Assembly: GCF_017562075.2 (NCBI RefSeq) | Contig: NC_054083.1 | Location: 48,579,942 to 48,643,941 of the forward strand | From: Anopheles merus | Lineage: Eukaryota; Arthropoda; Insecta; Diptera; Culicidae | Direction: 5' to 3' | DNA: 64,000 bases | Part shown: positions 41,461 through 54,840 of the stretch, piece after piece | Position numbering within the stretch: the first letter of the stretch is position 1 | Layout: each line of letters opens with the position of its first letter | The notes under the pieces: model-generated | What the model was told of the DNA's origin: nothing | The model's input: only the letters and a program-made list of their open reading frames with translations | The model's database searches: none | Program-made: the position numbers and the translations under genes

Positions 41461-44400
41461 TCAAAAGCAGCGGCGCTCGTGGACGTGACGTATGTAAGGA
41501 TTTGTTTATAAACGGAAGTTCTCTGGGTCCTGTGTTGCGATCCGGGTCACTTAGTAACGCGAGCAGTAGTGAGTGCATGTGCATTAGAGTGAGTGCTTCT
41601 GTAAAAAGGGACCTAGTGAGGACAAAAGTGAACAAAATGAACGTGCTAGTATCTTAGTGGACGTACTTAACATCTCGCTTAGAGTGCTTTTGCTGCCTGC
41701 TCCCAACACGAACGCATACCTTGCCCCCTTCTTTCGGTACGCTTGCACTAACACCCCACCGTCGGCGCTAGTACAAGTGCAGTTGCGGTGCTGCAGTTTT
41801 CCGATTTTCACCGTGCGTTACTTCGGTGTTCGTGTGCGTGCGTGTGTGTGTTTGTAGTGCGTGCACTGATGCGTGTTACTAATGCACCTTGCTGTTTTAT
41901 TTTTTATCAATATACTTTGCGCAACCAACAAAAAAAAGGCGATTGAGAGGTTTGAGTGAAAACTGTACACCACTGAGACCGGCGTACGGACAAACACCAC
42001 CCACTCACCCACTCGAAAACACAATGAGATGATGAAAAGTGGCCGTGTTGTTGCTGCGTTGCAACAAAATGAATGATTTTCAATGGCGAAAGAATGTGTG
42101 TGTGTGATGCGTGAGTGTGTGCACGCGGGTTTACTTTTTGCTTCCTTATTCACTCCCTTCTCACTTTGGCACTTTGTCGCTTTGCTACCGGTGTTGTTAG
42201 ACACGTGCACGCGTGGGACGCGTTGTTCTCCGTGTTGCCGGGTGTGCAGTTGCAGTTGTGCGGTTGTGGTGCATTTCACAAAAAAAGAAGAAGAATAGCT
42301 CCATTTCCTCGCTCGGTGCCAACGTTGGCCCTCACTAGTTAATGGGGGAGGGTGGGAGTGCAAATGGACGTAAGGCCAGGGACGAAGATGGCCATCGAGC
42401 TGTCACAAACGTCGAAAATGAAAGTGAAATTTGTGTGTGTTATGCGCCCTAACGCCTTCGTGTGGTTGTGTGAAAATTTAATTTAAAAGAAAGCCCAAAA
42501 ATGCAACTGCACCAGCAATGCAGCTGTTGTTGGGCCGCCCGGTGTATCGGATGGCATTCCCAAACACACACACAATAATGCTTTCCATTTGCTCTAGTGT
42601 GTGATTTGCGCCTGTTTGGTTGGTTAGGGGACAAAAACAACTCCCAGAGCGGATCACGACCGGAATGCACAGGAAGTGGTTCACCCCACCCCCCAAGAGG
42701 CAGGGGGAGCGGGATATACCGTTGCATAGGAATCCAATTATTACGACGATATTATGCTCAGTCGCCTGCTGTTCGACACCACCCACCCATCCCCCTTTTA
42801 TCTGCCCCAGAAAGGGTATCGTCTTTCTCAGCTGACCCGACCCGAGCAAGGGGAGGAAGGAGAGATGATGTCGCCATTATTATTGTCGCTTCATGTTTCT
42901 TAAGGTTTTTTTTTTTGGCAACATCCGACTCCTTCTTCGGCTACCTTCTGGCATACATATATGCTTGTGTGTGTGTATGTATGTATGTATGGTAAACCGG
43001 TTTGTCGCTGATCGAACATTTTATGGAAGTGAGATACCCCAAAAAAGCTCCCTAACCGATGGCATAGATTTCTGCTGAGTTTTATGGTGATTTTGGGACT
43101 GTTCGCGGCCATCGGACCGCCGCTTTCTTCCTGTCCATTATTATTGGCCTAGCGTCGAAGATTAGCCAGTGTAGGTTTGGACCAAGAACGGTTGGCACCA
43201 CACCGTGTAAAATAATCCTTCCTCTTCCTTGCCCTCCTTCCGCCCAGCAAAGGGAAGCTGCAAGGTTGAAAAGGGAAAATGAAAAGAAATCTAATTTTAA
43301 ACCAAAAACAAATCGTTTCTAATCCCTCTTGGGTGAGACACACACACACACACATATACCTTTTTGGCCGGTTCTTGTGTGTGTGTGTGGATTTATGCCA
43401 CTCTCTTCGAGTTCTATGCTCACTCTATTGGTTACAAAAGAGTTGTTCTTTGAAGGGAAACATAACAATCATACTGCTATCGAAATAGAACACCAACCTG
43501 GCAACGGACAGTGTCGTCTGCGGGCTGCTCAACACAACTTCAACTTGTTGATCGATATCAATAACTTAACCTCACAACGCGCACACACACAGCAGTGGCC
43601 GGCACTCGGAATACTTATCGGCTTTGCTCTCCCCCTCCCCTCGAGCAAATGATAAGCGCGACCAGCGAGGCAGGCAGACAGGCACGGGGAGAAAAGATGC
43701 ATTTGGAGCAAATCTCACACCGGGCACGCAGCAGCCGACAGGCGAGAGGATGATGCTAATATATGCTCGAGTTGTGTCTGGCTGCGCGAGAGACAGCGAA
43801 CGATAATTGGCATGAGAAGGAAGACGCCAGTGTGCGAGAAAGAGAGAGAGAGAGAGAGGGAAAAGACACAGCAGGAAGGGGGACGCGGGCGGCATAACGC
43901 CAAGATCGGGTAAACAACAACCGGCTTCGATGTGAGATGCTGCGGCGGGCACGACGGGTTGCGGTGGTTTGTGTACGCATCTTGCGCCCCATGGAAAGAT
44001 CTGCACGCGAGGGGGAGAGGTTGGCGAGTGAGAAATTGAAGCGGACAAGAGCCTCCCCTCCTCTCCTCGCACCCGTCCACCTTGGCTTGGTAGACAGTTC
44101 GGTCGTTGTCGGCGGTTTGCCTTCGAAAACGGCAACGACGACGACGACGACGACAACAAAACCAGCTCAACAACCAAACGCATCTCTCTGGTGACGGCGT
44201 TTTGCGTCCATTTTGTCTCTGTGTGCAGCCACTGGATGCTTCTGTTTAGTGCACGGTGGTGGAGAGAGGACCATCGTTTATCTATTGCCCACAAACCGGT
44301 GTGGCGTCCTTCCGCACACAAACACAAGCAGCGAGAAGCGTTCCCTTTAACGCGCTCCTCGCCACTATTATCGGCAAACCACTCAAACTACTACAGCACA

Positions 44401-45790
44401 ACGCTGCTCAACCGCACAAAACACACACCTCCACTCTTTCTGCTAAATATAGCGTATTTTGTCCAATAAACACAGAGTGACGAAGCGGTCACTAAAAAAA
44501 AAACAAGCTCGGTTTAAAGAGCCGCGTTCAGGGTCCCTCTCCCCGACTGTGGGTCCTAAGAGAGATCACGCACTCGCGGTGTTTTTTTCCATTAGACGAA
44601 TCTCGTTAGATAGATCCCGTGCGCGTGTGTGAGTGGTGGTCAGCGTTTGGCTCGATGAAGCGTCAGCGAGATTTGACAGGATTAATCGAGTAGTAAACCG
44701 CTCCCGGGGGGGGGGCAAATCTCTGTCGATCACTGCGTTCGAGAGGGACAAAAAACACGACCCAGAGCGCCCCCGATGGAAGCTGTGAAAACAATTGCCG
44801 GCATTGTGTGCTGCTGTAGTAGTGCATTTGTGTGGCAGCTTCATCTGTCAATACTACTCTTGGAGGGACCGCCGATCGATCCCGTCCATCAGTGTGTGTT
44901 TGTTTAGCCTAGTTTTGTTTCCCCCCTTGCTTAACGGCCGGCTTCGTTCTAATGTGTTTAATGTGTGTTACTTAATAAGCAATGTGGGTGTGTGTGTGTG
45001 TGTGTGCATTTCGTGTTCCTATTTCTAATCGCTTCTGTTCTTTCTCTCCTCCACAGCAAGTGTCATTTTACAGTGAACGGTCAGAAACAACTGTGAAGAA
45101 GCGTCCATCACCCAGCGTCTGTTGTTGTGTACTAAAACAAGCGCCTACGCATACTAAGCTACCGTACTAAGTGTAGAACAGGGCACTCGTGAAAGTGAAA
45201 GTGCAATCGGTGAAACACACAAGTCCCACGTGCAAAAAGCGACAGCAAAAAGGAAGCGAGTGATTTTCTGCCCCAAAAATCAAATCATTCTGGTGCCCCT
45301 GGTGTGTGTGTTTTTGTGCGTGCGCGTGTGTTGTACTAACAAACGGCACTGATTTCGGCCCTTTATCGTGGCTTGCGATAGTGTGTGGTGGGCACACGCT
45401 GTGTTCTTATTTGTTTGCTAGATCGATTGTTCACACAGGCGCGCACGCGGAGCTGACAATCGATACCGCGATAAGCAATAGAGAGAGAGAGCCCGCCCGC
45501 GCAAGATTGCAGAGTGTTTGTGCGCGTGTTCAATGTGTGTGAAAGATAGAGAGTAAACAAAAGCAAAACAAAGTGAAGAAGAAAAGGCAGAACGAGTGAA
45601 CCCAACACCCCTAGACAACGCGCACCACGCGACGGTTTGGTGGAATTAATGCGTTCGGAGACATCGCACGGAGAAGACGACCCCACAACACCGCTCCTGG
45701 TCTGCTGTACGCTGCAGGCTAATTGAACCAATCAGTATCCCCTTTTCTTCCTCTCTCTCCGGTGCTCCCTCCAAACAGTGATTGCAATAA
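41461..45790 (+). other. Leader region (UTR exons and introns) of the plus-strand gene
   Basis: No coding sequence is supported. A strong acceptor (TTTCTCTCCTCCACAG) ends at about 45056 and a second (ending CCAAACAG) at 45778. Between them 45057-45778 is UTR-like with many short upstream frames. Simple repeats include GA near 43838-43860 and GAC near 44138-44153. A possible minus-strand promoter around 44.1-44.7 kb could not be confirmed. Confidence 0.4.
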
Positions 45791-45841
45791 ATGTACTCCA
45801 TGGTGGAATACTACAGCGACATGGGACAAATCGGGCAGGAC
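45791..45841 (+). CDS. First coding exon of an unidentified long-intron gene
   Basis: ATG at 45791 opens 17 codons (MYSMVEYYSDMGQIGQD) that end at a consensus donor GTAAGT at 45842, phase 0. Two in-frame stops (TGA, TAA) lie just upstream, so this is the first usable ATG of its frame. It sits 12 bases after a convincing acceptor (pyrimidine tract ending CAG at 45778). The base at -3 is T, a poor context; the third methionine (Met11) has a better one. A long UTR-like leader precedes it. Short acidic first exons followed by large introns are common in insect regulatory genes such as transcription factors, but nothing in these 17 residues lets me name a family. The rest of the gene must lie downstream, partly or wholly beyond this window. 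Confidence 0.6.
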
Positions 45842-48800
45842 GTAAGTACTTCCCTTTTTCCAATTTACTATTGACCATTTATAGTTATAAAAAGAGAATC
45901 GTTACACCTCAATCGGAACCTGCTTCAACTGCTCATATGACCTCCATGGCCAAACTCCCCCCCCCCCCCCAACCTCAACTTATCTTCCATGCTCTACATT
46001 GTGTGTGCGCTCCCCCTCTTTGCAATCTCGCGCTACCGACTTTACCCCGTCGACTTCGACCTTCTTCACAGTGCACAGTGCGTGTTCGCGCTGTTGTCTT
46101 GCCGCCTGTTGCTAACCGTCAACCACCCATTCGGTAGAACTTTGGTAAAGCCTCCCGGAGGCCCCCCGTCCCGATAAGAAACTGAACGTGCGCGCACGGG
46201 CGGTGTTTGAAGGCCTTTGGGGCCATTTGGGAAGACACTGGTGTGCGTTTGCCTACCATTTCCGTGTTTCCGCACAAAGCGCACGCACCTGCTCCACTTC
46301 TCTCTATCCTGTCTGTCTCAATGCACCTCCACCCCTACCCACTTCAATCTCTGCAACCGCGATCACAGGGCGCAGCTCTTGTGCATGTTCAGCACTTTTT
46401 TGATGATAAGTGGACTTCACACAAAGCCTTTATCACTTGCCCCTTTTCGCTCCCACCCACACTCGATTGAGTGATATCGATTTGCTGTCAAGTGTCTGGG
46501 CGTGCTTTTGATTCTTCTTTTTTTGCTGCTGCTGCTGCTGCTGCTGCTGCAATATGCAGAGGTCGTGAGGTCGTTATCTAACACGCTCTGGCTAGCGCTC
46601 CGGTGACGTAGGACCGGCCCGAAAATGTCACAACCGCCATCTTTTGGTACGGCTTTGTGTGCACAAGAAAAGAGCCCAAAAATTGGATAAAAAAAAGGTC
46701 GACGGATAGCTTCTTCAAGGCGGGTGTGGGTTATAGCAACCCCCGCCATAAGGTAGCAGAACGTGTGCTGCCTTTGGTCGAACATTTGTCATAAGTTGTT
46801 GATGCAGACGTTTGCTAAAGGTTAACGATTCCCCCCGCGCGCTCTGATCTGCACACACCTCCACACTCTATGTGTGTGTGTGTGTTTTTGCATGACGTCC
46901 ACCCGCAAACAAACGGTCGATGCAAAAAGAGAGAAGAAAAAGAAAACAATGGACGAATTACTTATGTGCTGTGCCGTTTGTTTGACAACTGCAGCTGATG
47001 TGTCTTGAGCTGTCGCTCTGTCGAGTACACACACACACACATGTAGCTCACTACCCCAATGTAGGGGAGGTGATGTGGGGGTCGATGTCTCGTTAATCCT
47101 TTGCTCTAATTGAAGAACCAATAGACCCGGGCTCTGCATACACTCGCTTCGACACGGTGGGGACACGACAAAGCTGTTGAAGCAATTGCCGCAAAATGCG
47201 CTTCCCTCGGGGGTGTACACACAGGGGGTTGTGGACCCTGGCCAATAAAATTTAAGCTTTCCGCTGCTTGGCTTCATTTGCCGCCTGTTGCCCAAGTGAG
47301 TTGTGTTGACGATGGAAGCTAAATCCCTGGAGATGCAGTAGGCCCGAGCTGTTGCTGTGGCCGTCGTGCGTCGTGGAAAATTAAAGCAATTACCAATAAC
47401 GCGCGGAGGGGGGGGGGGAGGGCGATGAATGTGTTTACCAAAAGGTTGAACATTGCAACGCTCCTCCAACAGCGTGATTAAGTGACAAGGGACAAGGCCC
47501 CTATATTTGGAACACAGTTGGATTGGAATTTTGCATTCAAATTTCTATCCAATGACTCGAGTTCTAAAAAAAGATTCATCTTGTTCAAGCAGAGCTATTT
47601 TAACAACACGATTCCCTGCACTACATCACGCGAAAAAAAAAATCTGCCTTAAAAGCTTCCCATCACACGCATTCCGCCAGTCACGCAGATTTCTTATCAA
47701 CGCTAGAGCCAAAGCAGATCGATCCAGCATTCCCGTCGGTATGGTAGGCAGACCATGTTTCGATTGCGCACGAACACACATACACACACTCTCTGTGCGA
47801 ATCTAGGTGAAAAAGTACTTGAACGATTAGCCTGCTCTCCCTCTACCCACCATCACGGCTGTCTCAAGTGGCTCGACGCCTCAAGAGGCGATTGATAAGC
47901 GGCAAAGGCAACAATGTCTGGAGCCGATCACGGTTGGGATGGAAACGGTTTTTAAGCTCGGGCCGACGTTATCGGGCGCGGTGCTATGCAGTCTCGATGC
48001 AACGTGTTTTTTTTATCGCTATCATACACACCATGCCACTGGTCCACTTTCTCCTACACCTAGTGACAAATGCGCAACGAATGCAGTTTCCCCTGCATGC
48101 ACCACCCTGCAAACGTATGGGGTTGGGCAGACAAAGAGGGATTTAGAAACAATGACGAGGTTGTAGTAGCAAGAATACAAAAAAAAAATAACGAAAAGAA
48201 ATCAATTGATAAGCACGCGTTTGAGCGGTGTCCATAGAGTGAGTGGGGTTGTTTTCTTTTTCGGAATTGAACACGCCAAACTCTTTCTCCGTTGCTAGGC
48301 AGGGTCACCAAAACGGTCATCCAACCAGCAGCAGAACGACGGCATAGACGACGAACCTATACATCGGTGATGAAGCAGAGAGCATGGAGTAGAAAACAGC
48401 GGACGGAGCAGCGAACACGCGTTTGCCTCCACAGATGTCTATCGCGCCCTGGGCAAAGCGGTCTCTCCCCCCACCCCGATAGCAATGCACGCGACCGGCG
48501 AAAACGGTTCGATCGCGCGACTCGGCAGTTGTCAAGTGCGTCGCCTTTCCCCCCTTCCTTTCTAGCCCACCTCTCTGGGTGTGTGTTTGCGCTTAGTCAT
48601 GCCCCTCCAGCTGTGTGCAGTGGTTTTGTGAGCGGACTTGAGCGCGTCATCGCCATCAACGCCGCCACCACCGCCGCGGTGACTTACTTTCCACGCACGA
48701 TGATTGTGTGTGCGATCGATATAACTGCCAGAGCTTGTTCAGAGCAGGTTTTTGGAGCATCCAGGAGATAATTCGCACCACTTAGAGCTGTAGTAGAGCA

Positions 48801-49203
48801 GCGACGGCATCGTTTGTCGAGTTCGTCGTCTGTTGCAAGCTGAAATAGAAATAAAACATATCACAAACTTGCATTTTCAACTCGTAATCTGTCACTGATG
48901 ACTAATTTCAGCCACGGAGGAGGTCAATGACTTCATCCTAAACCTTATCTGGGGGTGGTCTGTACCTATACACCGCACCCTTTCCCTTGCAGGCCGACGA
49001 CACACGCGGGAGAGCTAGTTCCCGAAGATAAGAAGGCAGAAAAAGGGCGCCTCTAAATTATATCGTACGACCCACACAGCATGACTACACACAGCCCCTC
49101 CTCTATCTGTGTGTTGATACGTATCTACTGATAGCTAACTATTCCCGCAATAGTGCACACCTAAACGCATCCTCCTCCCCTTTTTTCTACCAACACTGCA
49201 CAG
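45842..49203 (+). other. Probable intron of the plus-strand gene
   Basis: It starts with the GTAAGT donor. No other coding exon is supported. It contains a GCT run near 46526-46551, a (TG)n run near 46871-46885, a (CA)n run near 47027-47040 and a G run near 47406-47416. A good acceptor ending TTGCAG at about 48993 is followed by a frame that stops after 12 codons when read in phase. Confidence 0.45.
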
Positions 49204-49515
49204 GCTGTGTTTGCCAACCTGCACCGCCGTCCCACTTGCGTTATCGCACTGGATAACGGGGGTTGGGTCATCGAACGACGGGCGGGTGCACAGACACCAG
49301 ACGATTACATGGCCCTGGCGAGTCTGTGGCGTTTAAGGCGAGCCTCGCCGTTGTTTGAACCAACTTGTTTGAAGAGGGAAATTTCTCCTCTACTAAACAC
49401 ACTTTGCCATACTAGAGAGGAAATACATCTCAAATTGGAGTTTTGTCACGAGGAATGTAAACGTGCACACAACAACATGCACAAACATGCACTTGAGTAC
49501 AATTGGGAGGTTTAA
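49204..49515 (+). CDS. Candidate second coding exon, phase-matched
   Basis: A clear acceptor (CCTTTTTTCTACCAACACTGCACAG, ending at 49203) opens a frame beginning AVFANLHRRPTCVIALDNGG. It stays open for 103 codons to a TAA at 49513, in the same phase as the donor at 45842. The first 50 codons are rich in G/C third positions and read like coding sequence; the rest is less convincing. Taken alone it would give a 120-residue protein with the 17-residue first exon. It may instead be an alternative exon with an internal donor, or chance. No domain is recognised. Confidence 0.3.
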   Translation, partial: AVFANLHRRPTCVIALDNGGWVIERRAGAQTPDDYMALASLWRLRRASPLFEPTCLKREISPLLNTLCHTREEIHLKLEFCHEECKRAHNNMHKHALEYNWEV

Positions 49516-52500
49516 AAATGGGGCGATCCAATTGATGATTGAAAGTAAGTAAGCTTCGCGACCGTACCAGTGCACACAGACACACCGTTTTTGTTTTACC
49601 GGCATTACGAAACGAAACTTGTCGTGCGTGTGTGTGGCAAGTGTCCGATGCAAATGGGGGAGGGGGGACAAAAAAAAACCCAACAAACCCAACAACGGCA
49701 GTGCATTGCCCTCCTCATGAGCGCGCGCGTTCGCGCATATGGCTAACATGGGGGCCCGGCGCACGCAATCACGCTGAACCAAGCTCTCGCGTCGCTAGGC
49801 GCTAGTGGCGGCCGTACGCAAGGCAGTACTTGCTTGCAGCAGCAGCAACACCACCACCATACACGCGCGGTACGCATCGTTTAATGGACGAGAAAGAAAA
49901 CTTGCCACCCCTCCCCGGGCGCTCCTCCTCTACTGACCGGCTCTTCCAATCAGCGCGCTGGGGGCTCGTTGCACGCTGAGGTGGCTTTTTAAGTAGATGC
50001 AGCAACATACCTCACTGGCCGAGGCCGCACCTTACATACAAGAGTACGAAAGAGGGCGAGAGCGAAACGGAACACAACAAACGCAGAGGTGACATGAAGC
50101 AAGGGAAGTTGGAGATGGCGACGGGGGTAAAGTTCAACTGGCAACAGGCACCCGCCGAATGTGCATCTCTCGGGCGTTGTTTGTACTTCAGCAGGGAAGT
50201 TTGGAGGGCACTGAAGGGAAGACGACCTGCAGCAGCAACACTACGCTCCAGAGCGTCGGGGTGCCGGGGCAAGTGTACACACACAAACACACATTGGGAG
50301 TGGTGTGATGTATACCTTTTGCCTGGTCGACATTGGGAATCGTTTACCGGCTGGAGGCAAACCGGCAAACAGAGCTGTGTTGCGTCCATCCCAACAGAGC
50401 TCTTTGAACGGAGTTCGTGGAGGCTGACTGAGAGAAAAAAGGCACATAACGGGTCACACAAACCAGGCATGAGAAGGCGGGGGTTTAGGCCTGTTAGCTC
50501 TGCTGACACAAATGCTGTTGCCAAGTGCACCAAGTGTACCCCGGGTTGGGATGTGGTTTATCTCGAACCAAGCTGAGGCGTATTGTGCCGATACCAATGT
50601 GTTCTAGGCTTAGAGACTTCAAGAAGTTTCTACTGTATTGCTGTGTTTTTGTGTTGTGAAGAAAACCTTGAAATAGCGGTAAGGCCTTCTTGAAGCACAT
50701 TCTAGAATTCACACCGATAGCGATGTGTTAGGCTTACCATTGGAGACTTACAAAGAATAACCTCAAGAAGTTATTACTGAATTCGTTACTTGAACAACAT
50801 CTTAGGATATCTATGAGATCCTCAAACATGTTGAACAATGTTCGGACAGCAAATGCTAACCTCCAACAGTGTCTAATTACTAAATTACATCGATAATCAG
50901 CAAGATCTCCCTGTCCAATTTGTAAATTTCCCTTTGGAGTTCCTCTTGGAGCTCATTAGAACCTATCGAGATCTTCACCTGAGCCGACGACCCTTATGTG
51001 CGACCTACACCAACGTGTACGTACAACAAAAAAAGGTTGAGATCCCTTCTCCCCTCTCCCCCACCCCTTTCGTCGTCAACCCTCATCTCACGACCTAACA
51101 CACACCTCTCAAACTGGTGCAACTAGAAGGGAAACCTGAGCCCCCAGTAGGCGGAAGAGTGGCTAATGCCGAACGATAATTACTTAATTGCTGCTGACCT
51201 AGTGCGAGAGCGGTGGTGTAGTTCGCTAGAGCGTAAACGCGGGTCGGTTGCGCTTTTTTAGAACGTTTGCTCCTTTTTTTGTTGGTTTGCTTGTTTTGGC
51301 GTTGCGTTGTTCGCGATCTTTTAAAAAAAAACACACAATCTGAAGGTGGCTTAGAGCATGGAAAGCAGCCCTACACGAGTTGTTTGTTTTGTTGAAGCCG
51401 ACCTGAGAGCCGCCACGGAACCGGGCTATTGGTGGTGCGCGTTGTGTCTCTGAACCTTTTATTTATCAAGATCACTAAAACAAGGAGTGCCCCCAACTGG
51501 ATCTCAAGTCTACCCCCCTCTATCTATCCCTTCTTGAAAGCGATGGGTGGCTCTAAGAATAGAACCTGTTCCGCGTCTCCATCACTCCATTTTTTTTTTA
51601 ACTTGTCGCACGTCTAACACGATCACGACGCCGTCGTCGACGTCTTTGCTGGATGGTGTCGGCGGCGGCGCAAGGGAAGAAGGTGGCGTAAGAAAACCGG
51701 TTCTGGATCAGTTTGCCAAAGCCGGCCGGACCGGGGGATCAAGTGTAGGTGGGTTCGCCCGAGTGGCAGCACACTTCTTGCCGTGTGACGCATAAGGTCT
51801 CGCCGTCGTGCGCTCCGCCAACCGTATCCGTAACACCGGTGGAGGTCATCGCTGAATGGAGATTCGCGCTCCGAGTCGTCAGGTTAGGCACAGATTGATT
51901 CCTGCGAATGTTGCGGAAGATTTTTTTTGCACCTCCAAAGAGTTACCTCCAATCTGACACCAACAGATTATAGCCAGCTTCTCAATGGTTTGTGACGGGG
52001 GCATGACTTTGCTGGATATCTTTGCACTGTTCGTCTCCCCTTCAACGGTGCGAGATCCTTCCACAGGCAAGTCCTCGATCCTCGTGTCTCGACTCGCGTT
52101 TGAACTGAGAGGGGTGTAGCAATTAATATTCCTCGCACAGCAAACAAACGTACACCGGGGGGGTAGAGTGGTTGGTTGGTTGTTCGATGCCGAAGTACAC
52201 AATCATGCGCGACACACCATCAACAAGCAGCAGCAGCAGCAGCAGTGTCAGGTCGTGATTGGTCCCCAGAAACCGGTACCCGGCTGCGTGGCGCCTTTTC
52301 GCGTGGAGAGGAAGAACCACGCCGCGGACGACTGCGAAGCGCTCTGTTGGATGAACAGTTATGGTCTCTCAAGGTTACGAATTAATTGGTGTAAATTAAG
52401 CTTTATTATCGTCGCTAAATTTGAATATATCTGCCCGCTGCCGTCCCTTCATCCCGGTTGCGAGATGATGGTGTGTTGCTGTGCACTGTTGTGGACGCTC

Positions 52501-54723
52501 CATAAACAACTGTGCTTGATACACTGTGTCCTATTTTTGGCCAATCTTTCGTTCTAAAGAGTTGTGTCGTGTGATCATGGAGCAGAGTTGAGTTCGTCGT
52601 GTTAAAAGGGGTCAAAAACAGCCACAGCAACGTTTCCTGATCGTTTGCGTAGAATCAACCGCAGAAGGAAGATCTCTCTTGGGGACTAGACAACAGTGCT
52701 GGTTTTAGGTTAACGTATCATTACCAAAGTGCGATTATTTTACCACTTTACGCCTGACCATCCAATTGTTGGCCAGGGTCAGGTTCGGTTGCTAAACGAT
52801 CACATTACACCCAGTGAGACTGTAGACCCATAGCTATTCGAAAACACTTAGTACATGCTTTTTAGTACAACTCACTGCAGGGAAATAAATATTCCTGTCT
52901 TGCGCTCCCTGTCAATGCTTCCGCAAAGCACGAAAGAAGGAAGTATCACGTTCCATTACGCATTAGCGTTAATTACTACACCGACGTAAAAGATAACGAT
53001 AGACAAGGGTTGATAATTGCCGATTAGACACTCTCTGCGCCCAATGATTTGTTTGTACTAAATATTTACACACACAGACACAAACACCCAGCACACAAAG
53101 GAAGTTATACGACGGAGGCCGTCCCTCGTCGTGACGTCGGACGGCGCAACCCCAACCAAGGCGGGCTATAATTCTTTTCCCGTAGCCCCTTTTTCCCTTA
53201 TAACGAGCAACGACCACCTCCTCCCCTGTCACAAAATGACCAATTTGCTAAAATAGAACTCACTCAACGTCCCACCACCACCCCACCCACTTCAATCCTC
53301 CTTCTCTTCTCGGCTCGCGATCATGACACCGTTTTCGCGTATTTTCTTTATCTAGGACTCGCGAAATTTATGCCATCCCCTCGTAATCCATATCGTGGTG
53401 AAATATAGTATCGCTTGCCTTCCCCGCTTGCCTTCCCCGCTTGCCTTCCTCCCGGGCGGACGGGAGGGTTATGTTTTGCGGGACGCTACCGAAACCCCGC
53501 ACAGCTAAACAAAAATTCCGCACAACAGAAATCCGTAAGCTGTGTGCGCGTTTTTCCTCTTCTTTTTTGCGTGCGTGCGACTTACTCGCATGACCCATGA
53601 GCCCCCTCGTGCCCCCGTTGACCATGGAGGGTTTGATTTATTGCAGCTGGTCCCCCAGCCCCTCCTGCCCCTTGAGCAATATTGGTTGTTGTTTGGTGCT
53701 TTCTTAGCGAGCGAGAGAGTGAGTGTCCGGCGTTTGTGTGTCGCCCCATTTTGGCGGATGCCGCCAGTGGACAAAAGTTGGCGCGGGTTGTCGATTTTGT
53801 TGTTGCTTTTTTTACGAGCGTACTAGTCCGCCATAGCAGGGGGGAGGGAGCTGGCTGTCCAGCATCCAAACTTCTTAAAGATGACAATTGTGGAGCACAG
53901 CACATTTGGCAGCAATTAGTAAGGGAAAGAAAAAGGGCAACAATTTGCCTCTATCTAGTCCACCTTGTAGCGTGTGCTTGTGTGTTTTTCTGCCTTTACT
54001 CTGGGGCTACTCGAAACTACTCCAAGGCAAACGTTTTGTTTTTTTTTTCTCTCTCGCGCGCGGTCAACCACAGTGTGTACTAAAAATAGTAAAGGGCCGA
54101 GCGTGATGAAGGCGATCGCGCCAAAGGCCACCACTATTACGAGGAGGGAGTATATTGAAGGAAGATAGCTTAATGCCTTCCCTTACCCTTCTTTGCACTG
54201 GTACTTCACCGACGAGCGCAATGTAAACATCATCGATATGTGGAGCACATTCCCTCTCTCATATTGGCGGCCGCAAAAACAGAGTAATCGCTTCAGGGTG
54301 GGTCATCCTTTCCGTTCCCATAAACCCTGTACAAGCAAGGACCTGCAAGAGACAGAACACAACAAAATTAACGAAAAGAGTAACAGGAAGCTACCGGAAG
54401 CTATCGTTGCGGGACACGCAACGGGAGCAGTTTGGTTGATTGGAAATCGCTCGCGCGAAAGCAAATGCGGTTTGCGCGAAACGCGTTTGATTATTTGTTG
54501 TTGGCGGCAGTGCTTGTTGCCAAACATGGGGCGGCGAGCGGGGGTCGGTTGCTGTTTGTGGGGCGCTGTTGCAAATGTTTATTTTCATTTCTGTTACCGC
54601 TTGTGTGTGTGTGTGTGTCAGTGTGTGCTTTTATTTTTCTTTCAGAAGCATATTGTTTCGGGTTTTCCCTTCCCAAAACACGCTGCGGAAACCGTATCAT
54701 TCTTGCGTGTAAACATAGAACCA
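49516..54723. other. Probable intron, no supported exon
   Basis: No gene is supported on either strand. Three 13-bp tandem copies of CGCTTGCCTTCCC lie at 53412-53450. CAG triplets lie near 52226-52246. Confidence 0.45.

Positions 54724-54840
<117 letters not shown>

Noticed and set aside
43572..44327. 251-codon minus-strand open frame
   Set aside because: It is built from Ser/Leu/Arg-rich translations of CT/GA and GAC repeats, with no recognisable domain.
48994..49032. Alternative second exon after the TTGCAG acceptor at about 48993
   Set aside because: In the phase demanded by the donor at 45842 the frame stops after 12 codons and no donor precedes the stop.
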